Source of the DNA: Syncephalastrum monosporum B8922
Taxonomy: Eukaryota; Mucoromycota; Mucoromycetes; Mucorales; Syncephalastraceae
NCBI GenBank assembly: GCA_000697355.1
Contig: JNEN01000922.1
Span: 1-64,000, forward strand
Reading direction: 5' to 3'
DNA length: 64,000 bases
In this document: piece by piece, positions 37,972 to 49,520 of the stretch
Layout: every line of letters starts with the position of its first letter
Numbering within the stretch: the first letter of the stretch is position 1
Notes under the pieces: model-generated
Told to the model about the DNA's origin: nothing
The model's input: the letters and a program-made list of their open reading frames with translations, nothing else
Database searches by the model: none
Made by a program: the position numbers and the translations under genes

Positions 37972-38590
37972 CTGATAGAAGTAGAGAGACAAAAAAGGTA
38001 AAAGAAGTGAGGGCGATGAAATGCGTGAAAGAATTCTAGGCCTATCAGGGAACAAAATTATTATGATATAAACGATCTCTACCGGTGCGGAACAGGAAAG
38101 GTACCCTGAGTGTACAAAAAATAATATACAGGTTTACCATTACTGCATCCGTTCTATGTACTGTTTTTCTGCTTTCAATGGCCAATAATGCAGGATAATC
38201 CATTTAAGGAACACGTTTCGCAGATATTCGGCACAATGCTGCGTAGCCGTCTTGCACGGTAAAAATAGTGGACTCTACATTTCCGGGTGCAACATTTTCC
38301 ATGCATTACGGGCGTTACAAGCATATGACAGCCATAAATATGGCACTGAAAAGAGAGCAGTACTGTCCGAGTTTGATCAGGATTCGCACCATTATGTCAG
38401 TACTCGTTGCAGCTGAAGAAGACACCCTTTGACATCAAGTCGAGTTTGAATTTGACATCCACATCGGATAGGATTGCGGCTTAGGATAAACGAAGATCAA
38501 GCCAAAACCGAAGGTTCTCATATAGGGAGTCGCAGTAAAAGTTTTTCTCTTTTTAAACCAAATGTCGTTTATTGATATATAACGGCATTC
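37972..38590. other. Region between unidentified gene and eS21
   Basis: No gene with support. On the minus strand a short segment at about 38210-38305 could be an exon (ENVAPGNVESTIFTVQDGYA) but lacks partners. Confidence 0.35.
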
Positions 38591-39002
38591 TTACTTCTGG
38601 TAGGACCAGACGTTCTTGAGGTCTAAAGAGAGAAAGGAAGACAGGCGTCAATTTAAAGTCATAAGTAAGAAAAGGAAGATAATCAAATTATTTAAAGACA
38701 CTTACAGCCGTCCTTGGTGGCAAGGCGGTTCAAGGAGTCGTCAGCCTCCGAGTTCTCACGGACGAAGCCGCAGAAAGCGTAGGTGGAGTAAGTGTTGGCG
38801 AAGCGACCCTGGGCATCGACGTCGCCGACGTTGATCTGGACGGACGCGTGGTCCTTGGCAGTAATGAGACGGTTGGTGGCCGAGCTAATGGGCAACACGT
38901 GACATGCTTAATTCTTCCACTCGTGTTTATTGCATTGTGTGTCATTGCTCACCACTTGCGGGGGATGTACAAGTCGACAAGTCTGCCTTCAGAGTTCTCC
39001 AT
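38591..39002 (-). CDS. RPS21: 40S ribosomal protein eS21
   Basis: Three minus-strand exons: 39002-38953, 38884-38706, 38622-38591; 86 aa, the family's length. The sequence follows eS21 closely: start [20 protein letters not shown], then [18 protein letters not shown], the conserved [20 protein letters not shown], and the C-terminus LKNVWSYQK. The protein belongs to the small ribosomal subunit and acts in late 18S rRNA maturation. The short-exon, three-part structure is typical of ribosomal protein genes. Confidence 0.97.
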
Positions 39003-39054
39003 GGTTTGATATTAAAAGGAAAGAGGAGGATCACACCAATGACCAAAGCGGCCA

Positions 39055-39600
39055 CTAAATTTTTTTTACTTCCAAGCCACCCATATCCACCAAGCCTACT
39101 ATTACTACGACAAGGATGGGTAACGCCCATAACAGCACCGACGAGGTCACGACTTTGGATCCAGATGATGAGGCAGAGGAGGAAGGGACGGAAGAAGAAG
39201 ACGAAGACGAAGACAATGAGGAAGAATGGGCATCGATTTGCTTGGGCGTGTGTGGATCGTCTGTGCTAGAAGGAAGGATATCAGTGCCGTTGTAGACAGG
39301 AGCCTTGCTTGTGCCACATGGATACGAGCTCATGCATTGCAAACGGCAGACACGGGCACGGTTGTCGTGGCTACCGAGGTTCTTGCAGCTGGACTCGCAC
39401 AAGCTAAGATCAACGTGGCACAATGCATTCGGGATCGGAAAGGTGGCTAGTTCGCTGCTGCTCAGAGGGCATCCGCAGTTCCATTGAAGACTGTTCTTGT
39501 CACACGCTGCCTTGGCTCCTGGACAAGCTTTGCCGCAGGTTGCTTTGGTGTTGTCACAAAGATTTCCGCGCTCTTCACGTGATATGCCTCGTGTATTCAT
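39055..39600 (-). CDS. Cys-rich, C-terminally anchored cell-surface protein (DUF7707-like), N-terminus unresolved
   Basis: The frame codes for 181 aa from an internal ATG at 39600. It has regularly spaced cysteines (LCDNTKATCGKACPGAKAAC, NCGCPLSSSE, FPIPNALCHVDLSLCESSC, VCRLQCMSSYPCG), a long Ser-rich stalk, and a hydrophobic C-terminal helix (SSVLLWALPILVVVIVGLVD). The 'CGCP...FPIP..LC' pattern resembles fungal GPI-anchored DUF7707 proteins. A signal peptide is expected but missing: just upstream lies a (CAG)11 tract whose three frames give poly-Gln, poly-Ser or poly-Ala. The poly-Gln frame follows a signal-like GIHLAGVVLVAAVD but is closed by a stop before the Cys domain, and I found no in-phase splice. 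Either an intron was missed or the tract has shifted frame. Confidence 0.6.
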   Translation of the reverse strand: MNTRGISREERGNLCDNTKATCGKACPGAKAACDKNSLQWNCGCPLSSSELATFPIPNALCHVDLSLCESSCKNLGSHDNRARVCRLQCMSSYPCGTSKAPVYNGTDILPSSTDDPHTPKQIDAHSSSLSSSSSSSSVPSSSASSSGSKVVTSSVLLWALPILVVVIVGLVDMGGLEVKKI

Positions 39601-39619
39601 CTCTTCTTTCTCTGGCTGC

Positions 39620-39620
<1 letters not shown>

Positions 39621-39653
<33 letters not shown>
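39621..39653 (+). repeat. (CTG)11 trinucleotide repeat
   Basis: Eleven uninterrupted CTG units on the + strand (CAG on the coding strand of the Cys-rich protein gene), at the unresolved 5' end of that gene. Confidence 0.97.
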
Positions 39654-39656
<3 letters not shown>

Positions 39657-40093
39657 AACTGCAGCCACCAGCACGACGCCTGCCAAATGGATACCGAAAT
39701 TAATGAGCACAATGTAGACACAGAAGGATTGCTTGCATACCGTATAATAGAAGTATCTTCCAGACGCAAATCTGTAGGGGACGCATGGGAGCGGATATTG
39801 GGGATGGGGGGGGGGAAGAAGCAAGGAGGAAGAAAGGCAAGTCGAGTATATGTGCCCGAGCTTTGGCAGACTGGCCAATTTTCATGCAAGAAAGCGGACG
39901 ACGCGCGGAAAAAACAAAGTTGTTGTCTTTCTGGTCTTGTGCCTGGAGTACGTCTGTGGTGCGTAATGTCCAACTGTTTTCTGCGAATGGGCACCAACGC
40001 TGTAGAAAATGCGAAGTAAATCCACTTTCTACTATCAGTCCTTCTTGGAACCTGACTTGTTTCCATGAAATAAGAACAGTACTCGATTTCACC
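39654..40093. other. Putative 5' part of the Cys-rich gene and promoter of the next gene
   Basis: The expected signal-peptide exon of the leftward gene should lie here. A G-rich tract (39806-39815) and overlapping frames on both strands are present; none is secure. Confidence 0.4.
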
Positions 40094-40819
40094 ATGCTTC
40101 GGCTACAGCAAGATGAGACAGCCTCATCAGCATTATTTGCACGCTTAGGGCCAGCCGCAGTGCACACGACACGACCCTGGGCAATGCTGCTCGTGCACGA
40201 TCGCACTTTAATGGAGCAAGCTCTGGCAGAGCGTGGTGAGATCGCACCGGCAGACCGCCCATGGTTGGAAGCTATGCAAATATGGCAAGTGCACCTGTGC
40301 CCACGTGTTTCGCATAGTCTTTTACATCTACTTACTGCATTCGATAGCCAAGTCGATACCATTCACCAGCTATGCGCCCTTCTGTGTACATTGCATATCT
40401 CGCTCGAGACAGAGAAGCCTTCCCGCAGCATCATCTCCTGGATGCAACATAAGAAAGATGGTCAGCCCCCGTGCTTGATCGTGGTGACAGATCTCCTCGG
40501 CCTTCTTCTCTCCGATGGAGATATGAATGTTCCCGAGGTTCTATTGACGCAGTAAGAAAGCCATGTTGTAATATACTTGTTCGGCTTATCCATAGCATGC
40601 AGCCAGACTGAATTGGCTGCCGTCCTCGCTCTCCTTGTCGAAACATGCCAGCACCTCAACACGACCGCACGACAGCGATGGCTCTCTGCTTTCGCGCTCG
40701 AGACTAGCGATCTGACGACAGACCTTCTCATCACCGATGACGGAAAGCTTTCTTCCGAGACTGCGCACGATAGAACAATTGAGCGTATCTTGACTTACTA
40801 CATTGCACAAGTAATGTGA
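40094..40819 (+). CDS. Predicted helical protein of unknown function
   Basis: Two exons (40094-40551, 40603-40819), 224 aa. The donor GTAAGA and the acceptor ATGCAG keep the frame and join EVLLT to QTELAAVLALLVETCQHLNT. The protein is almost wholly helical with amphipathic Leu/Ala-rich repeats (SHSLLHLLTAFDSQVDTIHQ, CLIVVTDLLGLLLSDGDM), no membrane helix, no Cys pattern and no known catalytic motif. It resembles ARM/HEAT-type helical scaffolds in composition only. I do not recognise the family. Confidence 0.6.
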
Positions 40820-42156
40820 GCGGAGCACCATCCGACCTTATCTTTCACCCTACATATTCTTGTACATTGGGTGGATGGCGCAGAAAGCACACTTGATTGG
40901 CTGGATAACTTCACCATTGCACGTGTCAATATAATACCCGCGTTCTGTTACCAAAACCCCCTTTCAACCATCGTCCCATTGTAAATACAGATACTGATAC
41001 TCACCCTGTTGGGATATGAGTGCCCTGCAACACACATATCAGCAAATGCTTAATTTAATTCATGAAATGTGGATATCTGATGAATCAGTACTTTCATTGA
41101 ACAGCGTATGATAGAGTTAATCAAGACATGACATAATTACGGTGTCGACACTCGGAAGGGTGACCGATCGCGTGATGATGAGGGCAACGCAAGACGAGTA
41201 AATGATGACGGTCAAAGGAGAAGAACGAAGACCGACACGAGTGTAGAAAAAGTCAGGCAAGGACGCACGAGCTTCAAAACCCAGACAGTTCCGTTCGACC
41301 GAAATTCCCTTGCCCACGTACGACAATAAACAAAAGCAACAGAACCTTGTTCAAGGTGTAGATGCGAAATGTGGCGAAATAAGACTGTATACTCCCAAGC
41401 CATATACGCCATAAATGCGAGCTAAGGTCAGCCACTTTATCCATTATGCTCCGCGTTTGCATCATCAGCCCAGCAGAAAAAACTTGGCACTATGTATTCT
41501 GTTCTTGATACACGTGTTTCAGAAAAAAAAGTGCAAAACACGCTAAAAAAGAAGGCTGTGGTGGGTCATCTGAAAAGAACAAGCTTATTTTCGCCCGTTT
41601 CTCAGGGCGATACTTGTCAAGAATTTCTGATTGCTCGGAAGAAAGAGCCGGAGGAAACCCCCGCGGTCGCGCCCGCGTTCGCCGACAGGGACCCTGCTAC
41701 TGGCTGTTTACTGGGTTGGGCATGCAAAAAAAAGGTAAGAGGAAGCACAACGGCCCTAACTTCTTGGTGGAAGTATGATGAAAAGCGATAGCGATCTATA
41801 GGAATGAAATACTTTAGAATAGAAAAAAAAAAGTAGGATCGCCGTTTGGCAGCCACGCCAATGGAAAAAAAAAAAAAAAGGTAAGAAAAGACCGCGCCTC
41901 CCGCCGGCTGTTTTTGCTTATCAGGATTTAGTCCTACCTGCTGGATCCAGTATATGCGTGGATGCAGGTGGTATGGACATTAATCATACAACTCCGTTAC
42001 TTTTTTTTCCTTTACGAAATGCTTTGGCGGCCTTATTTGACCCTTTCTTTCTTTCTTGCTTCTTTTACATCTTGACGACCCACAGTTGACCTCTTCCCTT
42101 TTTCGTTTCTCTCTGTCTCTTTTTGCGGTTGTTCATTCTACTGTCGAGCATTTATC
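40820..42156. other. Intergenic, no gene recognised
   Basis: About 1.3 kb. A plus frame at 41492-41791 starts in an AT-rich context and has no pattern. Poly-A tracts occur at 41821-41832 and 41868-41879. A long pyrimidine-rich leader (42040-42130) precedes the next start. Confidence 0.45.
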
Positions 42157-45100
42157 ATGGACGACGAATCAATTCGCTATCTGACCCGATTACTGGGAAA
42201 GTGAGTCTCTGTGAAGCTATTGGCCCACGCGTCGTCCTGATACACCGTCTTACGCATTGATCGAATCAGGTTTCGGAAGAGTCCTAGACGGCACATCCAC
42301 ATACTTGCAAAGAATCTCCTTCCTTGGCTCCGAGGGAAATCAGACCCTCCTTCCCCAGAGAACACCAAGAAAAAATGGCTAAACGTGATGCGAAATAAGA
42401 AACGGCCTGACAACCATGACCTTTATAACAACAGCGGCCTTGCACCCGTTTTGTTGCAATGGTAATCATAACAACTCTTCTTTTGAGAGAGCTCTTCTCA
42501 CGATGGATCGTGCATCCTTTAGGTGGAAAGCATTGTTGGATTCGCTGCAGTATGCAACCACCGACCGCAGCGTCTTTTTCGAAACTTTGGTCGAGATTGT
42601 AGCACAGTAAGCATTACATATTATTGTTATTCGTTTATAACATACTCGAGGCTAATCTCTTTATGGAATACAGCGAAGAATTTTCAGAGTTTGGTAAGAT
42701 TACAGACAAAAACCGTCTTGTCGACCCCACGAGGAGCTTGCCCCTGCGTTGTGTATTTTCCCGTTACCCGTCTGTTGTAACGATCTAATGTCTTTTAGAC
42801 CTTGTAGAAAAGAAAGCACCATCCCTCGATAAACCGTGTAACCGGGAACAACAAGCAATTTATCAAACATTGCTGGCCCAGACATTACAATTTGCTATCC
42901 GCAAGGTGGATTGTGCCGCCTCACAGCCTGGCACCGTTATCTTTTGTGCTCACATGCTCGGTAAGTCAGAGATTATTGGACGTTTGAATGAGGAAACCAC
43001 ACCTGCCATGTGTGCTTATCTCAGGCTCAACTATTCAGCACTACATAACAAGCAATAGTATACGCTCATTAACAAATTTTTGTATTAGCTATTTGCTTTT
43101 TTAAAATCCCTGGCTTTGCTGTCTGGCTTTTGCAGGCGCTCCCGGTAGAGCGGCGCATGATAAAGCGCATGGCGGATGATCTTTTGGAGCCTGTGTAGGT
43201 TGAACTTTATCGTCGACAAAGGCACATATCTCATGTAACATAATATTTCAGGGAACGATCCTATATCAGCAATGCATCGGCGTTGGAGCATCTTCGAAAC
43301 GTGACACCAGCCCACCTGCACCCCTTGATGGTCTTTGATCGACGAAATATCCGTCGCATCCCAGTCAACAGAGGCGAAAATCATCAGTATACCTTCAAAT
43401 GCTTTAACAGTAAACACAACGTTATCAAGGCAACCAGACATTTTTTCTCCAGGTAAGAAGCGAGTCGTCCTATTTTTAGTCGCACAAGGGCAGAGATCGA
43501 CGGGCATATGACTAACCCTATCTTGTGCCTGCAAAAAACTTTTCTGCTATTTTAAAAACAGGTGGCAAACAAGCGATCGAGCACTGTACATACTCTTTTA
43601 TCAGCATTATCATACACGTCTCCAAAAGTATATTGCCAAGATTCCGAAAGACTCCCTAGGGTCATCTATCCGTCATCGCAATGCTATCCTTGCAGCCTCT
43701 CCTGCCTACCTGCACCTGGCAGCTTATATGACCAATCGGGTCTCCGCATTGCTGCAAAAAGACGACCCAAATGCCGACTTTGTGGCTAGCATAGGGGAAC
43801 CTACATCTAGTGGCGGCTCGCGTACACCCTTGGAGTCGTATTATAGCAGTATTTATCAACATCAGCATACCAAGCCCCGCAGCATCGATGCAGCCACCCG
43901 TCGTTACGCTTACTGTCTTGCATGGTGCTCGTTTGAGGTACACGAGAATCTGTTTCAAGATATGATTAACGTCTGGATGCGTTGCATTATTCACGACGTA
44001 CGATGGCCCGATGCAAAAGGCGTTTATTGTAAGTGCGAAATAATACAAGAAACGAAAAATTGAAACGGGTTGACTTATTCGACGGCTTCTCGTTAGGTCT
44101 CATTGACTTTATCGATATTCTTATCGGCGAGCTGCAGAGGTAGGTGATAATTTACTGCAGTTCGACAAGAAGATAGCATATGTGCAGAATGGTTTAACTC
44201 AATTTTCTTTACAGAAACTCCAAAGCGCCTCCTAACTTTTTCACCCATCAATTCGACCTGCCATTCTTACTTGACACACTGCAGCTCGTGCTCCACAAAT
44301 CAGACAGCCCGATAGCGCACATGCGTACACTCGCATTTATCAGCAACCATTTTGGCCTTCTCACGCCACGGACTGACCTTCTGGACCTCGTGTGCAACCG
44401 CATCCTCTTGCAGCCTTTCTGTTTTGAGCGCCTCGCCTTACATTGGCATACAGGCGTGCAGTCTTACTATCTGGCCATCTTGTTCTGGCACGTTCGTCCG
44501 CTCTGGTCAAAAGATCCGGTCAGATGGCTACAAGCAGGCGAAGGATGTGATGGGAGACGCTGCCGAGACGCATGGTGCCGACGCTTCGATGACGAAGAGG
44601 AGGAGGAAGAACGCAGTCTCAATCAGTGCGCCCTGTAAGTACGATGATGCATTGATTCGCATACCTAAAAATATGGCTGACACGCATCGTTTCTTCCCCT
44701 TCCCCCTAATAAAAAGCGAATCGCACATCATGCTTGAGACGCTTTTCCTAAGTTTCCAGCAGCAGCATGAGCATGTCAAAGCAGCATTGATCGGACTCGA
44801 AACACGGCAGCAACGGGCGAGTGCCCTCAAAGCACTATATCACCAGGAGGCCGAGCAACCTTGCACTTCCATCCGGTCTGAGCTGCGGTGGCTTGATCAC
44901 GAGACGCGCTGGTCTGACCGTGGCAGACGACGTAGCAGCAGCAGTAGCAGCACTCTTGCCGCGCAGGTGATCCCCGCTGAATTCGACGACTGCAAGCGCC
45001 GACGCTCGTCTCAGTCCATACGCTTCTCCACCCTGAAAGGCTTCAGCTTTGCCAAACAGCAGAAGGTTTCATTACCTTTACCTCCCTCACCATCCCATCT

Positions 45101-45473
45101 GGACCCGTTCACATTGGCTCCGGAATCGGGAACGTGCGAGTATTATGCAGCGTCAATGACATCACGTGATAGCACACGATCTCCATCCTTACCTGATCTT
45201 CAGTTATCCCGGCGAAGCAGCCATACGCTGTCTCTTGCATCAGCTACCTTTCATAGTTCTGGCACAACGTCTGTTTCTTCGTCGAGCTCAGACAAACCGA
45301 TACCCGCCCATATCCAGGCCGCCGCCGAGTGGCGATACCAGCCGAGTCGCCAAATATATGCAAATAAGGCTATTGCATGCCTGGCTGCCATTGGTGACGA
45401 AGGCAAGCGTACGCCGAAAGCACCACCACTCAATGTCGATTGGCTTGTCGCATGGAATCAGCCTCGTTTTTAG
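42157..45473 (+). CDS. DUF1765 / UPF0592 family protein
   Basis: Eleven exons: 42157-42200, 42270-42384, 42488-42606, 42674-42693, 42799-42960, 43089-43194, 43252-43452, 43562-44028, 44097-44139, 44215-44634, 44717-45473; 817 aa. Diagnostic parts are RASFRWKALLDSLQYATTDR, the 'GTVIFCAHMLG...FFKIPGFAVWLLQALP' block, the central RYAYCLAWCSFEVHENLF, and LALHWHTGVQSYYLAILFWH; these follow the fungal DUF1765 domain in order. The C-terminus is Ser/Arg-rich. An acidic DDEEEEEE stretch precedes the last intron. The family is fungal and its function is not established; S. pombe C7D4.03c is annotated as membrane associated. The 103-nt intron 42385-42487 with TTGAG acceptor is the least certain join. 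Confidence 0.82.
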
Positions 45474-45582
45474 ATATCAATGGTGAACGCTATACCAAGC
45501 CCAGTAATCTATCTCATATAAAAGGAATCTTATTTCTTAATCCATACATACAAAATCACATCCATTGCTTTTGGCCCTCGTT

Positions 45583-47445
45583 TTACAATCTGGAAGCTCG
45601 ATTTGATGATTGCGCGACCTGATTCTTGTGCATCTCGACCATCTTTTTGCGCAAAATCTTGCCGGCATCGCTCTTGGGGATGGCTTCAGTTACTTTGACA
45701 CCACCACGCAGTCGCTTGTGATTCGCGACACGCTCGTTGACCCAGTCCTGGACCTTCTTCTCTATATTTGTATGATTTTCGTTCTTGTATTGATCAGCAA
45801 TCACAACAAAGGCGCGTGGGATCTCGGTAGCTTGGCTCTCGTCATAGATGCCAAAGACGCCAGCGTCAACGACGTAAGGACATTGGAGCAAGATACTCTC
45901 AAGCTCGACGGGCGCGACTTGGAATCCCTTGTACTTGATCAGCTCCTTGACGCGATCGACGATGAAAAAGTTGCCGTCCTTGTCGACTCGCATGATGTCG
46001 CCCGTGTGCAACCAGCCATCTTTGTCAATTGCTCCGGCCGTAGCTTCTGGGTTATCTTGGTACCCGATCATGACGTTGGGTCCCTTGACGATCAGCTCAC
46101 CAGGCTGGCCCTCGGGGACATCTAATAAAAAAGTAAATGTTGTGTTATTGACAAACACGATCCACATAAAAAATAAACAAACAGAAAACGGAAAAGGGGG
46201 GGGAGGTCCAACGAACATACCACGACCTTCGGCATCAATGAAACGAGCGGACATGAAAGGCACTAGGCGACCAACGGATTCGGGCACGGCAAAGTCTGGG
46301 AGCTGGTATGTGATTACTGGTGCAACTTCGGTCATACCATAGCCCTGTACAATTTGGATGTTGAACTTCTTCATGACGCGACGGACGATGTCACCCGATA
46401 CGGGGGCGGAGCCGCAGAGGATGGTTTGTACGCTTGAGAGGTCATATTGATTGACAACAGGATTATTGGCGAGATGGATGAGAAGAGGTGGGGCGACGCT
46501 CAAGTCTGTGACTTTAAAGTCCTGGATAGCTTTACACATGGCTGCGACCGAGTACTTGCCGACAATGACGACGGTCGAAGCACCAGGAATACTGCCATTG
46601 ATCATTTTACCAATACCAGCAAAATGGTATAACGGGATGACAGCCAACAATGTCTTGGGCGGCTGTGGTTCTTCCCAGGCCTTTACCATCTCAGCACCTT
46701 CCTGTACGACCGCAATACAGTTGTGATGACTTTACCATTGTGAGAAAGGAGCATTTCAGCTTGTGTAACGTATCTTACCTCGTCATCACACCTTTACTCT
46801 TCCCGGTTGTACCGCTTGAGAAGCAGAGGTATGCGACGGTGTTACGACTGTCCTCATATGTCATAGGAATAGGCGGACGCTCGGGTTGGTCGTAATCGAC
46901 TAGAACATCCGACCAGAGCGGGGCACGACCCTTAGGGTCACGCTCGATGACGAAGACGCTAGCAGCTGGTAGCTTGGCCAAGCGCGCGGCTTCGAAGGCG
47001 GTCTCGAGATTTTGAGGGTGGGCAATCAAGATTTTGGCACGACTGATCTCGAGCTGCCGCTGCAGCTCTGTAGCAACGTAGGATGTATTGGCAGGGCTAA
47101 TGGTAACACCACCTGCCATGGTTCCCAAGTAGATTGGAGGCATATTGATCTATAATGAAGAAATATAAGTTTTCTTCATTCATGCGCCTTGCGTTATTGT
47201 TATTGCTGTTGATTGTAGGTACGTACATGATTGGGGGAATAAACACAGACAGCATCGCCCTTCTTTAAACCCAAGCGAGCGAGACCTGCATTGATGCATC
47301 CGACGAGCCGTTTCAGGTGAAAAAAGGTGATACTCTCGCCCGTATGCGAGTCGACGTAGAGCGCTTTTGTCTCGGGCATCCCCGTCGGGTTATGAAGCAT
47401 CAACTCAACAAGATTGTTGTATTTGTATTCTCGAAATTGTTGCAT
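45583..47445 (-). CDS. Peroxisomal AMP-dependent acyl-CoA / 4-coumarate-CoA ligase-like enzyme
   Basis: Four minus-strand exons: 47445-47227, 47149-46779, 46729-46221, 46121-45583; 545 aa. ANL-family motifs are in order: the AMP/P-loop SSGTTGKSKGV, GYGMTE, HTGDIMRVDKDGNFFIVDR, the hinge region KYKGFQVAPVELE and the C-terminal catalytic lysine in IPKSDAGKILRK. The chain ends in SRL, a peroxisomal targeting signal type 1. Such enzymes activate carboxylic acids (fatty or aromatic) to CoA thioesters through an acyl-adenylate; the substrate cannot be told from sequence by eye. The intron 46220-46122 (99 nt) is in frame and stop free, so retention would insert a hydrophobic stretch. Confidence 0.92.
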
Positions 47446-48068
47446 GATGGACGTGTAAGAGGAGAAAAAGATGGATGAGAAAGCGCTTTAGCTATTTAAA
47501 CATGCTGGCTCCCGCTTTGGGCAGCGTGCTGGAAAAACTGTTCTCCACGCGTTTTCCCATGGTTTGCCAAGCTGACTCTTGAGAAACTAAATCGACTCGA
47601 GAATCCCTTTTCCGATCGCTTGCTCTTCTGGCTACCTACTCTATTTATTAGCATTAGACCTATTCACAGATTATCAGCACTGCGAGCTTCTGTCGAAAGT
47701 GCGACAGTGACAGCTGGTATCAAGTTGTGTGTCAGAGGCGCAGAGGTATTGGAAATCGTACACAATGAATATACAGTAGTGTAGCTGGGAAGAAAAAATA
47801 AAAGGAATAATACCTGACGAATCATATTCTCACACAGAGTAGATACCCCACATTAGTTTTCGAATCGCATTACGCATTAGGAGGTGGAGTATCTTTCACC
47901 AGCGGAATTTTCGACTCGATGATTCCGGCAGTTCAGCCGTGCTTCATCGGCTCCAGCGGAGGGCACTCGGGGGAGGGGGTTCCATTTTTCTTACTGCTTT
48001 TGCATTGTACCTGAGATTAAATATTTTTTGGTCGAGGAATACGACCATCTCGCAGTCTTATTCTCGTC
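47446..48068. other. Divergent promoter between acyl-CoA ligase and Maf genes
   Basis: No gene seen. No strong regulatory motif was identified. Confidence 0.5.
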
Positions 48069-49017
48069 ATGCAACTGAAACTGCCCTGGCTGGATCTGTT
48101 CAATGCCGAAAAGACGGTCATTCTCGCTTCACGATCGCCAAGACGCCGCGAGATCATGACCAGCATGGTGCGTTATACCTGGCAGCCACTCACTGATCTC
48201 ATAACGCCCTGCAGGGAATTGAATTTACCGTGGTCCCCACCATCCACGATGACACTAACGATCCGGCCGACTTTGATTCCATGAAAACATATGTCCACGA
48301 CACGGCCTTGGCCAAGGCTGAAGAGATCTGGGAACGTTGCCAGGTACGCTGAAGAAGAGACGATATCTGGAATGCGAAGCGTCAATCAACACCTTGTATG
48401 CGTCATACAGAAGGACGAAAGTCTGCCAGACGCCGACGTGGTCATCAGCGCCGACACAGTGGTCGTGCTGGATGACCAGACGTTGCTGAATAAGCCAGAG
48501 GACCGAGCGCACGCCGAGAAAATGATGCGCCTGTTGAGCGGCAAAACACATCTCACTTACACGTCTGTGCATGTGTTTTGGCGCACAGAGGGTGACACTT
48601 ATGACGCGCAAACCATCACGGTCGAGACCAAAGTCAAGTTTTATGACATTGATGAGGAGCTGCTGCAAGCCTGTAAGCGAATTTAATATGTCTATTTAGG
48701 CTGAGTTGACTGACTTTTTTAAAAAAATCTTGCTTGCTCCCTTCTAGACCTTGACACTGGCGACTGGGCTGACAAAGCAGGCGGTTACGGTATTCAAGGA
48801 GCAGCGTCGGTTTTCATCGAGAGTATCGAGGGTGATTACTGGAATGTGGTAAGTGTCATTATCTATTTAAGGGGTACGGAAAGGAAAGAGTCAATGTTTG
48901 GCGGCATAAAGTGGGGGATATCACACATGAACGAAACATCTGACCTTTTTACAGGTGGGTCTTCCGAAAGCTCCACTTTTCCACTTGCTGCAGGCCATGG
49001 CCAAGAAGAATCCTTAA
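48069..49017 (+). CDS. Maf-family nucleotide pyrophosphatase
   Basis: Five exons: 48069-48167, 48215-48343, 48411-48672, 48748-48848, 48955-49017; 217 aa. The Maf signature [12 protein letters not shown] lies near the N-terminus, followed by the catalytic block [40 protein letters not shown] and the C-terminal [17 protein letters not shown]. Maf proteins hydrolyse non-canonical or modified nucleoside triphosphates (dTTP/UTP and m5-pyrimidine types for the YhdE group) to monophosphate and pyrophosphate, cleaning the nucleotide pool. The eukaryotic homologue is ASMTL. No targeting signal is visible. Confidence 0.93.
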
Positions 49018-49381
49018 GTTTGTTGGGTCGTACAAAGAAAAAAACTTTTTGTCACTTCTCTCTACTCTCTTTCTTTTCTACGTGTCTTTTTTTATTTTAG
49101 CGTGCGCCACATGGAACATGACACAACAGTCATGGGCCACAAGACAGAAAAGTGTGAAGATGACGTGAGTCATACACACGAAGTACACTCAGAGAATCGT
49201 AGATGGTAATAATTTAATCTGATAGATACATTTCTGATATGTAAACAGATGTGGGACATGTTAATTACGTATGGGAAGCGGACGAGAACAAGCCATACGT
49301 GGCACTTTATTATGACAAAAGAGGGGAAGTGAGTTATCACTCAATTTTGTGGAACGAGTCAAATAGACATGAGATGGACAA
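49018..49381. other. 3' flank of Maf gene
   Basis: No gene recognised; short frames only. Confidence 0.45.
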
Positions 49382-49520
49382 TCAATCGATTCTTTCCTGT
49401 TCTTCCAAAGAAGGCATGTCTGCCATATCGCTATTGCTGTTGATGAAATAGTGATCATGACCGTCGATTTCTAGGAGAGAAATGTTGTTATTGGATGTGG
49501 CGACTGTAGGCTTATTGGCG
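49382..49520 (-). CDS. Possible terminal exon of an unidentified small gene
   Basis: On the minus strand an acceptor (CAAATAG) is followed by a frame reading NKPTVATSNNNISLLEIDGH, then an acidic end SDMADMPSLEEQERID before TGA at 49382. Composition and an abrupt acidic C-terminus look like real protein, but I found no convincing upstream exon: the purine-rich frame at 49689-49889 is low complexity and lies in the promoter of the rightward zinc-finger gene. Treat as a candidate only. Confidence 0.3.

Noticed and set aside
39423..40019. + strand frame with an 11-Leu run
   Set aside because: Antisense of the CAG tract and the Cys-rich protein gene; no domain.
44515..44720. Apparent frameshift in the DUF1765 gene
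   Set aside because: An intron at 44635-44716 joins the two frames in phase, restoring the conserved order.
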